Source of the DNA: Saccharum officinarum
Lineage: Eukaryota; Streptophyta; Magnoliopsida; Poales; Poaceae
Assembly: GCA_020631735.1 (NCBI GenBank)
Contig: CM036160.1
Span: 5,626,407-5,690,406, forward strand
Length of the DNA: 64,000 bases
Direction of reading: 5' to 3'
In this document: one piece after another, positions 20,628 to 31,409 of the stretch
Numbering within the stretch: position 1 is the first letter of the stretch
Layout: each line of letters opens with the position of its first letter
Position numbers and translations under genes: made by a program
The notes under the pieces: model-generated
Told to the model about the DNA's origin: nothing
The model's input: only the letters and a program-made list of their open reading frames with translations
The model's database searches: none

Positions 20628-21680
20628 ATGGCACGTACCAAGCAAACAGCCCGTAAGTCCACCGGCAGAGCTCCCCGTCATCAGCTTGCTCCACACACTC
20701 GTCAGCGCCACACTTTTCTTGGAGAGTTTGGGATGCCTACGCTCTTGTGGAGAGTACTCAGCTATGTAGGCTATCCTGATGGGATGGAGCCCCGCTACTT
20801 TTGGTCGAATGAGCAGTTGGGGGAAGGACTTTTGGTGACTGTGGAAGCAGTAGTTTGTCCCTGAGGTGATGGTTCTGAGTGGACCGGTTGGTATTTTGAG
20901 TCAACTGGCAGGACCCCTGAAGAAGCCACTGAGAGGGCAGCCTTTGGGATCCTGAGGGATATCATGGATCGCTTTCCTCAGGAGTTGGCAGCAGCTATAG
21001 TTGGAGTCTTTCCGAGGGGCAACCCCTTCACTGACTCGTGGCAGCAGGCAAGAGGAAGATCTCTGGAGATTAGCGCCGCAGAAGCACAGAACAGTGACAA
21101 CCCCGCTATGAGTGCCATGTTCGCAGTGATGAGGGCCTTTGATGGAGTGGAAGGTAGCCTGAGACGTGTGTCTAGTGCTCTTGGTCAGGCTCGTGATGAC
21201 CGCCGTCAGCTTCAGAGAGATCACGACGCCGAGATTGAGAGGCTCAACACAGAGATGGCTCAGTTGACTCATCAGAGAGATCAGGCTACCCAGAGGACTG
21301 TGGCTTTCGAGGGAGATGTACGTGCCCTGAGAGAGCAGGTTGGGCGACTGACCACCGCCAATAGGAACGCTGAGCGCATGTTGACTCATGTGCTCCATCA
21401 GAGGAATGAAGCCTGGTCCGCAGAGAATGTGTTGAGGGCTAGACAGTTTGAGCTAGAGCAACAGCTGGCATATGCAGAGGAATATAATGACAATCTGCAT
21501 GAGGAGGTTCATCGGCTGAACAATCAACTCAACCCCTATGTTCCTCCTGGTGCGGCAGAGATGGATTTGGATGAAGACAAAGATCCTGAAGAGCCCGAAG
21601 CACCAGTTGGGGAGCACCACGACGCTGCTAATGGCGACAACGCCAACGTCTCAGACTTAGACAGCGACCACGATGAGTAG
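20628..21680 (+). CDS. Extra ORF with histone-H3-tail mimic, coiled coil and acidic tail (one nonsense codon)
   Basis: 350 codons in one frame, interrupted only by TGA at 20862-20864 (codon 79). Residues 2-13, ARTKQTARKSTG, equal H3 residues 1-12 exactly; then R replaces G13-K14, APR follows, K18 is H, and QLA follows, giving 18 of 21 H3 tail positions. Residues ~40-115 (RYFWSNEQLGEG, EWTGWYFESTGRTPEEATE) have an order of strands and a terminal helix loosely like a dsRNA-binding domain; that is inference. Residues ~173-302 form a strong heptad coiled coil; residues ~311-350 are highly acidic. There is no histone fold, so this is not a histone gene. It lies between PBS and gag, 364 bp before gag. 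The tail could be a substrate or decoy for H3 methyltransferases or readers, or a ligand for the element's own chromodomain. Function unproven. Confidence 0.85.
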
Positions 21681-22044
21681 GCTAGTAGTTGTTGCGCTAG
21701 CTACTAGGTTCCATCTACATGATCTTTTGCTTTGTTGGCACGTTGGGCATGTAATAATGAGTAGAAAGACTAAGGCTTTGATGTAATGTTAGAAAGCTTG
21801 GATGTGTTTGTGGCGGTATCCGAACGTCAAAAAGTCCAGTGTATGTATGCTGGCAACTTGGTTGTAATGGACACGATGTGTGCATTTTAAGTAATCTAAT
21901 TAGTGATGTTGTGTTAATTGGAATGACTTATTGTGCCCCTGTTTTATTGTATGAAATTATTCTCTCCAGTAAATTCAGTTCGGCATGATTTTTCATTCGG
22001 TCGCAATTCCTACAACATCACCTAATAATTACTGTTGCTAAAAC
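21681..22044 (+). other. Spacer between H3-mimic ORF and gag
   Basis: AT-rich, no ORF. It ends with a pyrimidine-containing tract and AACATGCAG immediately before the gag ATG at 22051, a good splice-acceptor context. Confidence 0.5.
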
Positions 22045-23124
22045 ATGCAGATGCCGAACACTCGTCGTACCGTGTATGGTGCCGCTGAGGCTGGTGGCAG
22101 TGTAGCTGCTAACGATGACCGTGATCCACCACCGCCTCCTCCACCCTACACTATGGAACAGTTTTTCGCACAATTTTTTGGAAGCCAATGTAATATGGAG
22201 AGCATGCAACAGAATATGGAAGCTGCGTTGCGCAGTATTGCAGATAACACCCGTTGGGGGATAAACCCGGGTGGGCACGAAGCAAATCAGTACAGCAGTT
22301 TCAAGGACTTCATGGATACTCGTCCACCGATCTTCAAGGAAGCCACAGAACCCTTGGATGCAGAAGAGTGGATTAATACTATAGAAGATAAGTTCCGTGT
22401 CTTGAGAATGACTGAAGTGTTGAAGACTGAGTATGCAGCTCATCAGCTTCAAGGTCCGGTAGGAATGTGGTGGAAACATCACCGCACCACTTTTCCTCCC
22501 CACGCTCACATCACTTGGAGGGAGTTCACCGAAGCCTTCCGTGGAACGTACATTCCACCTGGTCTGACTGAGATGAAGTTTGGGGAATTCCTGGCACTGA
22601 ATCAAGGCACGAAGACTGTAACTCAATATCTACATGCATTCAATAACCTGAGCCGTTATGCTCCTGATATGGTGAATACTGAGGCCAAGAAGATCGCTAG
22701 CTTCAAGAGAGGCCTAAATCCCAAGATGATGAAACATGTGGGTACAAATATGAGGACTAGTTTCAACGATTTCGTTAGTGACAGTCTGAAGCAAGAGAAG
22801 AACTACAATGTTTATGCTGCTTCCAAGATCCGTAAGAGAGCTTTCGAGTCGGGTCCGTCCCAGTCCAGAGCCCCAGTGGCCAACCGTCCAGCTTATCGGT
22901 CGCCTGCCCCAGGTGCAAGGTTTAGGCCACATCAAAGGAAGAATCAGAATGCTCAGCAACCCCAGAGGAACCAGAAACCATTCAAGATGACATTGTCTCA
23001 GGCGAAGACAGGACAAGGCAGTTCATCTGGAACTGTGGCTCAAGTGAAGGGACCGTGCTTCAACTGCAACCAACCCGGACACTTTGCAAAGTTTTGTCCC
23101 TACCCTAAGAAACAGCAGACGTAG
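22045..23124 (+). CDS. gag: Gag of the chromodomain gypsy element
   Basis: 359 codons. The likely start is the ATG at 22051 (MPNTRRTVYG), directly after a CAG. Residues ~75-215 form the retrotransposon gag capsid region (PLDAEEWINTIEDKFRVL, then MWWKHHRTTF, WREFTEAFRGTYIPP and KFGEFLALNQGTKTVTQYL). A basic linker and one CCHC zinc knuckle, CFNCNQPGHFAKFC, follow near residue 340. It assembles the cytoplasmic particle and binds the element RNA. The TAG at 23122 probably replaces a CAG, because the same frame continues into protease. Confidence 0.9.
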   Translation: MQMPNTRRTVYGAAEAGGSVAANDDRDPPPPPPPYTMEQFFAQFFGSQCNMESMQQNMEAALRSIADNTRWGINPGGHEANQYSSFKDFMDTRPPIFKEATEPLDAEEWINTIEDKFRVLRMTEVLKTEYAAHQLQGPVGMWWKHHRTTFPPHAHITWREFTEAFRGTYIPPGLTEMKFGEFLALNQGTKTVTQYLHAFNNLSRYAPDMVNTEAKKIASFKRGLNPKMMKHVGTNMRTSFNDFVSDSLKQEKNYNVYAASKIRKRAFESGPSQSRAPVANRPAYRSPAPGARFRPHQRKNQNAQQPQRNQKPFKMTLSQAKTGQGSSSGTVAQVKGPCFNCNQPGHFAKFCPYPKKQQT

Positions 23125-23604
23125 TATCAAGCTCGTGTGCATCACACCACCGTGGATGACATCTCTGAAGGAGAACCGGTAACAGCTGGTATGTTTTCTA
23201 TCAACAATCATCCTGCAGTAGTCTTGTTTGATTCCGGATCATCTCATTTCTTTGTAAGTCAAGCATTTGTTAAGAGGCATGAGCAAAGGATAGTCAAATT
23301 GGAATGTGCATATAAAATCAGTTCAGCTGGGGCTGATCTGTTGACTAATCAGATAGTTCAAGGAGTAACCCTAAACATATCAAACCGACAATATAAGCTT
23401 AATCTGATAGTCATGCCAGTGTTAGTTTTGGATGTGATCATGGGTATGAACTGGATGAATAAGATGGGGATAGTAATCGATATTGGAGGAAGGAGTATCT
23501 CTCTTAAGGAACCAAGTGGAGAAGGCACCTTTCGGGTGGTCCTACCTCGGAAAGTAGACCTAGCTAGCACGACTTGTGCGGTCCAAACTACTCTGCTAGC
23601 CTAG
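23125..23604 (+). pseudogene. Aspartic protease region of the chromodomain gypsy element
   Basis: Same frame as gag. Active-site motif VVLFDSGSSHFF near the start and VLDVIMGMNWMNKMG later, the usual retropepsin landmarks. It cleaves Gag-Pol in the particle. The upstream stop at 23122 and downstream TAG at 23602 cut it off from gag and RT; both look like point mutations in a once continuous gag-pol frame. Confidence 0.88.
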
Positions 23605-25986
23605 ATTCTAGTGGTCTATGAGTTTCCAGATGTGTTTCCGGATGAGTTACCTGGACTTCCACCAGACCGAGATGTTGAGTTTGCCATTGAGTTAATTCCG
23701 GGAACAGCACCGATCTCGAAAAGGCCCTATCGGATGCCTCCCAATGAGTTAGCCGAATTGAAGAAGCAACTCCAGGACTTACTAAAGAAAGGTTTGATTC
23801 ATCCCAGCTTGTCTGAATGGGGATGCCCCGCTCTATTTGTGAAAAAGAAGAAGGATAACTCCTTACGCATGTGTGTGGATTATCGACCACTGAATGCAGT
23901 GACAATTAAAAACAAGTATCCTCTTCCTCGGATTGATATTTTGTTTGACCAATTGTCTAAAGCCAAAGTGTTCTCTAAGATAGATTTGAGATCAGGATAC
24001 CATCAGATAAAGATTAGGCCGCAAGATGTGCCTAAGACTGCGTTCTCTACCAGATATGGCTTGTACGAGTATCTTGTCATGTCCTTCGGATTGACAAACG
24101 CTCCTGCATACTTTATGTATCTGATGAATTCTGTTTTCATGTCAGAGTTGGACAAGTTTGTGATTGTGTTCATTGATGACATTCTAATATATTCAGAAAA
24201 TGAAGAAGATCACGCAGAGCACCTCAGGATTGTCTTGACTAGACTCAGAGAACATCGACTGTATGCGAAGTTCAGCAAGTGTGAGTTCTGGCTTAAGACA
24301 GTTCCTTTTCTCGGCCACGTGTTGTCTGAAAATGGCATTTCCGTAGACCCTAGTAAGGTGCAAGAGGTTATGGACTGGAAGTCACCAACCTCAGTGCATG
24401 AAGTTCGCAGTTTTCTTGGTTTAGCCGGTTACTATCGTCGCTTCATACCAGATTTCTCGAAGATTGCCAAACCAATGACAAGCCTATTACAGAAGGATCA
24501 TAAGTTTGTATGGACAGAGGAGTGCGAGGCAGCTTTCTGCACCTTGCGAAAGTTGTTGACCACTGCTCCTGTTCTGGCCCAACCGGATATAGAAAAGTCA
24601 TTTGATGTGTTCTGTGACGCATCTAAGAATGGGTTAGGATGTGTACTAATGCAAAATGGAAGGGTCATTGCCTATGCCTCACGTCAATTGAGGAAGCATG
24701 AAGTTAACTATCCTACACATGATTTGGAGCTTGCAGCAGTAGTGCATGCTCTAAAGATTTGGAGACACTACCTGCTGGGTAATGTGTGTAATCTCTTTAC
24801 AGATCATAAGAGTCTCAAATACATTTTTACCCAATCTGAGTTGAACATGCGACAGAGAAGATGGTTAGAGCTGATAAAGGACTATAATCTAAACGTGCAT
24901 TATCATCCCGGGAAGGCTAATGTAGTAGCAGATGCACTGAGCAGAAAATCACATGCTATTGATGTGCAACTGTTGTTTGAAGAAGGGTTCAAATTGTTAC
25001 ATCCTGCTGTGTTGCATAATATTCAGATCAGTTGTACTCTAGAAAACCAGATCATTGAAGGTCAGAAGACAGATAAGGGAATCTTTCATATCAAGGAGAA
25101 GATGAAGAGGAAACCCACCAAACACTTTCGATTGGATGACCAAGGAGTGTTATGGTTTAAGGATCGCCTGGTGGTACCTAAGGATAGAGAGCTTAAGAAC
25201 AAGTTGATGAATAAGGCCCATCATTCCAAGCTATCTATTCACCCCGGAAGTAGTAAGATGTACCAAGTTTTGCGACCCCGTTATTGGTGGACTAAGATGA
25301 AAAAAGAAATTGCAGCATACGTTGCTCGTTGCGACATGTGTTGTAGAGTTAAAGCTCTTCACATGAGACCTGTAGGACTTCTGCAACCCTTGTCTGTACC
25401 CGATTGGAAATGGGATGATATAAGTATGGATTTCATCACTGGTCTTCCCACCACACAGAAGGGACATGATTCTATTTGGGTAATAGTAGATCGTCTCACC
25501 AAGACAGCTCACTTTCTGCCAGTTAAGACAACATTCCGACCACCTCAATATGTAGAAAAGTACATTGCTGAGATTGTCCGATTACATGGGATACCAAAAA
25601 TGATCGTGTCTGATCGTGGTTCACAGTTTACCTCTTATTTTTGGAAACATCTTCATAAAGGTTTGGGTACTAGTTTGATTCGTTGTACGACTTACCATCC
25701 ACAGACAGATGGGCAGACAGAATGAGTTAATGCTGTACTTGAAGATATGCTTAGAGCTTGTGTACTATCATCCAGAGGCTCATAGGAATCTTGGTTACCG
25801 TTGGTAGAATTCGCTTACAACAACAGTTACCAAGAGAGTATCAATATGACACCTTTTGAAGCTTTATATGGCAGGAAGAGCAGGACACCGTTAAATTGGG
25901 TAGAGCCTGGAGAAAGAATGTTTTATGGAATTGATTTTGTAGATGAGGCAGAGAAGAAGGTCCGTATTATCTGGCAAAACATGTAA
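23605..25986 (+). pseudogene. pol: RT, RNase H and integrase of the chromodomain gypsy element, decayed
   Basis: Same frame as gag and protease. [40 protein letters not shown] and the catalytic FIDDILIYS. RNase [36 protein letters not shown], ending VVADALSRK. Integrase: zinc motif [10 protein letters not shown] with CDMCC, then core MDFITGLP and [11 protein letters not shown]. Stops at 25723 (TGA), 25783 (TAG) and 25984 (TAA) interrupt integrase. RT and RNase H are open over 704 codons (23611-25725). It made cDNA and inserted it; this copy cannot make a full integrase. Confidence 0.92.
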
Positions 25987-26501
25987 GCTGCACAGTCCCG
26001 TCAGAAGAGTTATACAGACAAGAGAAGGAGACCATTGAATTTTCAAGTGGGTGACTATGTCTATTTGAAGGTTACCCCCTGAAGAAGAAACGGTTTGGAA
26101 TCAAGCAAAAACTGTCTGCTAGATATATCAGACCATACCAGATCATAGAGAAAAAGGGTCCCGTGGCGTACAAGTTGCGATTACCAGAAGGGATGAGTTC
26201 GATCTTTCCCGTCTTTCACGTATCCTAGTTGAAGAAATGTCTACGTGTTCCGGAAGAGAGAATAGAACCGCAGGGTATTCGGATCAAGGTGGACTTGGAA
26301 TATCATGAACAACCGGTTCGAGTTTTGGATACTAAGGACCGAGTCACTCGGAATAGAGTGGTAACAACCTACAAGATTCAGTGGAGCCATCATGATGAGA
26401 GTGATGCTTCATGGGAAATGGGAGAATATCTTCAAACCGCGTATAAAGATTTTTACGATAAATGGTTCGTAACTCGAAATCTCGTGACGAGATTCTTATA
26501 A
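25987..26501 (+). pseudogene. Integrase C-terminus with chromodomain, frameshifted
   Basis: [10 protein letters not shown] is followed by a frameshift near 26078; the next frame gives [16 protein letters not shown] and, after a TAG at 26226, the chromodomain PVRVLDTKDRVTRNRVVTTYKIQWSHH... SWEMGEYLQ (written in part). Order and sequence match plant chromovirus integrases. Such domains are known or thought to target integration by binding modified H3 tails, which is notable beside the H3-mimic ORF. It ends in RNLVTRFL, encoded by a palindrome at 26479-26495. Confidence 0.85.
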
Positions 26502-26511
26502 GGGGGAGGGC
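26496..26511 (+). promoter_or_regulatory. Polypurine tract of the chromodomain element
   Basis: AAGGGGGAGGG directly before the 3' LTR at 26512; the plus-strand primer for reverse transcription. Confidence 0.85.
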
Positions 26512-29500
26512 TGTAACACCCCTGGGTGTTAAGCATGCATTAGCATTTCAAAGCATAAAGCATTCAGCATCATTTCATGACTAGCATTGCATGAAATATA
26601 GCTCTTTTAAATTTAAACTTGAAAAGCAAATAATTAGAACCCTAACTTTGATGTAAGTGCCAAAAAGGTAGTATACTTTTGGGTATTAGCAATTTTAAAT
26701 AATCTAGAATAAATTAACATGATTTTTGCAGCAATTCTTGAATCCAAGTTTTTCTCAAATTTTGTTTTAAAAATATTCTAAATAAATAAATTTTTGATTA
26801 ACAATTTAGCTTTAAATCCTAAATTCAAAATCTATTGAGAATTTTGAAATGTGCCCTACATGAAAGTTGTAGAGAATTAAATTTTGAACAACTTTTATTT
26901 TAGGCAAAAGTTCTGAAAACCTCTTTTTCATCTTCAAATTCAAATTTGAAACAAATATAGAAATCGGAAAATTTTATTTATAAAAGAAAAATCGGTTTTT
27001 CACTTTAGTGGGCCGCGGCCTCCCTTTCGGCCCAGCAGCGCTGGCAGCCCGGCCCGCGCCCCGCGCTGGCTTCCTCCCGCGCACGCGCGCCCGCGCGCGA
27101 CGTCGTCGCGCCGCGGCAGGACTCGGCCGCCGCGTGGCCGAGCGACGGCGACGCGGCGTGACACGCGCTCCGGTGGCCCCTGCGTCCCCCGCGCCCGCTT
27201 ACCCCCTCCACGCGCTCGCTCGCCTCGGCTGCTCCCTCCATTCCCTCCTCTCGCTCCGCAGCAGCTCGCCAGCAGCAGCCGCGCCATTGCCGGCTTCCGG
27301 AGCTCCGCCACCGCCGTTGACCGCTACTGCCGCGCCCGCGTCCGATTCCTTGCAGCCATTGCTCCGCCTCCCTTCGCTCTACCTCGTGCTCCCTCCAGCG
27401 GTCGCCTTTGTCAAGGTGAGGATGCCAATTTTAGCCGACCGCTCTTCACCGCCGCTCGCCAGAGTTCGTGGCTACGGCAATCTCCCCGTTCCACCCCTCC
27501 TTCTTCCTCCCTCTCGTGGTCAGCAGTTTCGCCTCCCTCCTGCGAAGCCGTAGCGCCACCGTGCCCGCCTTGCCATGGCCGGAGTCGAGCTCCCGCCGAC
27601 GAGCCACACCGTCGTGCAGCCATGCGCGTCGGCGAGCTCGCTCCGGTAGGCCACCCGGCCAAGACCGAGCACCCGTCGGTGCGGCTCGTTGTGCTGAGCA
27701 CACTGGTGCCGCCAGCGCCGCACGTGGGCTCGCCGCCGGTGAGCTCCAGCCGGCGATGCCCCTGCTGGCCTCCCCTCCGGCTGACATGTGGGTCCTGCTT
27801 GACTCCTGGGCCCACCTGTCTGTCTCGGTGTTTTGGTTCGGTGTGTAGCAGCGGGGTGCACGTAGCGTTAAACGCCGGATAGACTTTTAGTTTTAAAGAA
27901 AATGATTTTCAGAAATATTAAAAAGGCTTTCAAAAATCATATCTCCAGATTTATAGCTCCAAAAATTGTGAAACAAATTTTGTAATGTTCCTCTTGAATA
28001 GATCTACAGTTTAAAAATAGCTCATGTTAATTTTGTGACACTTTGCTGTGCAAATTTATTTAATTGCTATAAATGCTGATATCTTAGAAAATATGTAGTA
28101 AATAAAATAATGAAGGGAAAAATATGATTCTTATTGCTTTAATCTTTATTAGTGATGTACTTTTTAGGAAAAATACTTGTGAAGTATGTTCTGTGAAAGA
28201 TTTTTGAGGTGTAGTACAAATGCTTTTAATTGATAATCTTTGTTATTTTTAGTAGAAAGCTAAATTTGTATAGAACATACATGTGATAATTTTTGTAGTA
28301 TGTTAGTTTACTGTTAGTAACATAGGAAAAATGTGAAATCTGTTGTTTGATACTTTTTCTAGTACAAAATAATTTCATGCTCATATTTAGGCTATAACTT
28401 GTTTATTTTGTATAGATAGTTTTACATATTCAATTCTCATGAAATTTTGGTAGTAGGTTATTTAGAGTAAGGGTAAGATACTGTAATTTTTGTAGATTTT
28501 TATCTACACCAGAAATAGGTGTTGATGTGTAACCCTAGTTAAATAGGAAATAAAAGATTATTCTTTATGAGAAATTGAGAGAAATAAAATATGTTTGGTG
28601 TATCTTTGAAGCATCATTATGCCTTGCTGATGTTGTGGTTGAGTTAGATTGGTAAGCTTTGGTAGCTTTGGTTCACTTGTATGTGTAGATGATAGGCTAA
28701 CTAATAGAAGAATAAGGTGCATGTTTTAGGGTATATGTTCTTCGATGAGGTGGACTACCTTGTAGAAGAAATAGTTATATTCAAACTGCTCATTCCATGT
28801 GCTCATCTGCATCTCATGTCATCAAAGCACTCCACCACAATCCGATGCATCATTCGCATGTTTACTTATGCACTTGCATCATACAGGATCGCAGGAAGAG
28901 TCGCAGGTAGCAGTATAGGAGGAGCAGGCTTGGACGGATCAGCAGGAGCCCCAGGCACAGGAGGTGCCCGAGGAGGAAGAGTCAGGCGAGGAGTTGCCAG
29001 AGTGCGTCGACCACCATCCTAGCTCGTTCGAAAGAGGCAAGCCCCGGACCATTTTAAGTCTCCTATTTTATAAAAGTTGTTCCTTACTACATGAACTATA
29101 GTTATATATATAGTTGCATTAAGTTATAGGAGTTGAGTGAAACCGTTGTTGCATTATTACCTTGGCCACCGGATTATCTTTCACCCTGTTAGGTCAGGAT
29201 CGAGTAAATTGCTTAGTCATGCTTAGACCGGTAGAAGTCGGGTGATTTCCTGTCACCTGCGAGTTATAGGTGGATACCGGGTTATGGTTAGCTGTAATTG
29301 TGATCATAAAAAGTAACCAAGTGTTGATAGATAAACAAAGACCGGGCGGAGTCTTATAGGGTTTTGGACTATAGTGATTCCGTCTGTGTCGATTAAGGAC
29401 CGATCGTTGCTCGTCCCTCTTGTCATGTTGAACGCATGCCTCATATTTAGCTGGCGGAATAAAGTACCTTTCGACCATGAAGCTAGTGACACTTTTTTGA

Positions 29501-30524
29501 GCTGAGATAAACTCGGGTTGGCAGACTGGTGTTGAAGGAGGTGTAACGGGGACGCGAAGAGTGAGCCCAAGGTGCGTCCTGACAGTCGGGCGGTCCCTGG
29601 GTAGTGTGATCCATGATTGTTATCCCGCGGCTTCTTGGAAAGTGTCATTGGTGATCTACGCGACCCTGACGGGGGAAGCAGGGTTTGTGTGAGGAATAAA
29701 TCTCCAGCTGGATAGGAATTCGATTCGAATCGCCGTCGCTCCCGGTTAGTGAGCACTTGACTCGAGCTATGGCATCGTAGTAACATTAATGGAACACTGA
29801 TGGTTAAGTGAATGATGTTGGAAATGCTAAACCTGATATGGTAATCTAGATTGTTAATGATGAATCAAGTGATTGTTTTAGCAATAGGTGCTTACCTAGC
29901 TGGAATAGGCTATACTAAAAGTGATGCAAAAAGTACTGGTATAGTTTTTCATAACAACTTATGCTTTTCGCAAATGAGTCAAGCCAGTCCAATCTATAAA
30001 GCCTTGCATGATCCTTGGTGTCCTTTATTTCTGGTTTATGATGGGTAAGTCTAGCTGAGTACATTCTCGTACTCAGGGCATTGTTCCCATTATTGTTGCA
30101 GATGGTCAGATATACTATGGGTACTGCTCCAACTATCTGTATCCGGCGATGGGCGACAATTAGGACCTTGGGCAAGGGTCACTCTGTTCGTCTTATCTAA
30201 TGCTTTTGTGGACCATGACTATCTACTAGCACTGTATTTGAACTAAGTGTGTGTGTAAAACTACTTGCTTCCGCTATGTTATTTTGAACTATGTTGTAAT
30301 AACTTTTATTCCGAACTCCGATGTACTCCACTTTTATTGTGAACTCTATGTATCATGTGAACTGTGGCTGCTAACTCAGTACGATCTTGGTTGTATGTTA
30401 GTTGGTTTGAAATCCCTCGTGATTTCACGGAATCTCGGGTTATACGGGTTTAAGTTTGATAAATTAACCGCCTCGGTGGAAGATTTTCTTACTTAATCTC
30501 GTATAATTACATTGATCTGTTACA
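26512..30524 (+). repeat. 3' LTR of the 14.7-kb chromodomain element
   Basis: 4,013 bp, pairs with 15847-19841. It differs by scattered substitutions and small indels, including a ~15-bp difference in the GC-rich island near 27085 and an extra TA in a TATATA run near 29106. The acidic frame corresponding to 18119-18421 carries a stop here (CAG to TAG near 28916). Confidence 0.93.
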
Positions 30525-31404
30525 CTATGTCACTACCACTAAGTTAGTGAACTCTCAAAAACTAACTAAAGAGCCTCACTAACCACTAGACAAGACATAA
30601 GCTAGCTCTGAAAACTAATTACACTAAATAGCTTAGCTACACTAGAAATGTAAATACAAGAGAGGGGATGATGTTTATACCGCTGTGGCAAGTGACAATC
30701 AATCAATCAATCAAAATGAATACCAATGAAATCTCGGTGACAAGATGACACAATGATTTTTCACCAATGTTCACTTGCTTGCTAGCAAGCTAGTCCCGTT
30801 GTGGCGATTCACTCACTTAGAGGTCCACACGCTAATAGGCATCACACGTCTAACCTGCAATCGGGTGTTGTACAACCAACACAAGATGAGGATCACAGAA
30901 GCCATGAGCAATCCACCAGAGTATATTTTGGCTCTCCACCGGGGAAAGGTCAAGAACCCCTCACAATCACCACGATCGGAGCCGGAGACAAGCACCTTCC
31001 TCTACTCGACGATCCTCTCTACACCAGGCCATCTAGGTGGCGGCAACCACCAAGAGTAACAAGTGAAATTTACAGCAAAACACAATAACCAAGTGCCTCT
31101 AGATGCAATCACTCAAAGCAATGCACTTAGATGCTCTCAATTCTCACCAAATGATGAATCAATCAAGTAGGATGAGTAAAAGAGAGATGGCTATGCTCAC
31201 TACGATGTATTCTCATTAGAAATAACCAACAGCGAGAGCTAGAGCTGGCCATGGAGCTTAAATAGAAGCCCCTACGAAATAGAGCCATTGAGCTCTCATG
31301 CACTAATCCTCAAGGTGACCGGACGCACCAGTCGGGTTGACAGGACGCAGGACCCCAGCGTGCGATCCTTAGATCTGCGCCATGTGTCCCCGCCTTTGAT
31401 TTTC
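30525..31404 (-). mobile_element. Copia-like LTR fragment, right part
   Basis: Continuation of 15374-15846 after the inserted element. Like the LTR at 40456 it is followed by a run of CCGGACGC-type words (31318-31345). It appears cut off near 31404 by another LTR. The (CAAT)n microsatellite at 30698-30713 lies inside. Open frames at 30775-31088 overlap on both strands and are not called. Confidence 0.5.
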
Positions 31405-31409
31405 CACGT

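Larger units (their letters stand above)
15847..30524 (+). mobile_element. Complete Ty3/gypsy chromodomain element (Tekay/Del-like) with histone-H3-tail ORF
   Basis: 14,678 bp, flanked by a perfect 5-bp duplication CTATG (15842-15846, 30525-30529). Two ~4.0-kb LTRs (TGTAACACCCC...GTTACA) enclose a PBS, an extra ORF, gag, protease, RT, RNase H, integrase and a C-terminal chromodomain, then a purine tract. LTR length and the chromodomain fit the Tekay/Del clade. The LTRs differ by roughly 2% in the stretches compared by eye, implying insertion within about the last million years at usual grass rates. It is now defective: gag-pol has at least six in-frame stops and one frameshift. It inserted into an older copia-like LTR. 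Confidence 0.95.

Noticed and set aside
20628..20864. Host histone H3 gene or pseudogene
   Set aside because: Only the tail matches; no histone fold follows, and the ORF lies between PBS and gag of a complete element in the right frame and place for an element-encoded protein.
30698..30713. (CAAT)n run as a regulatory element
   Set aside because: Short microsatellite inside a decayed LTR.
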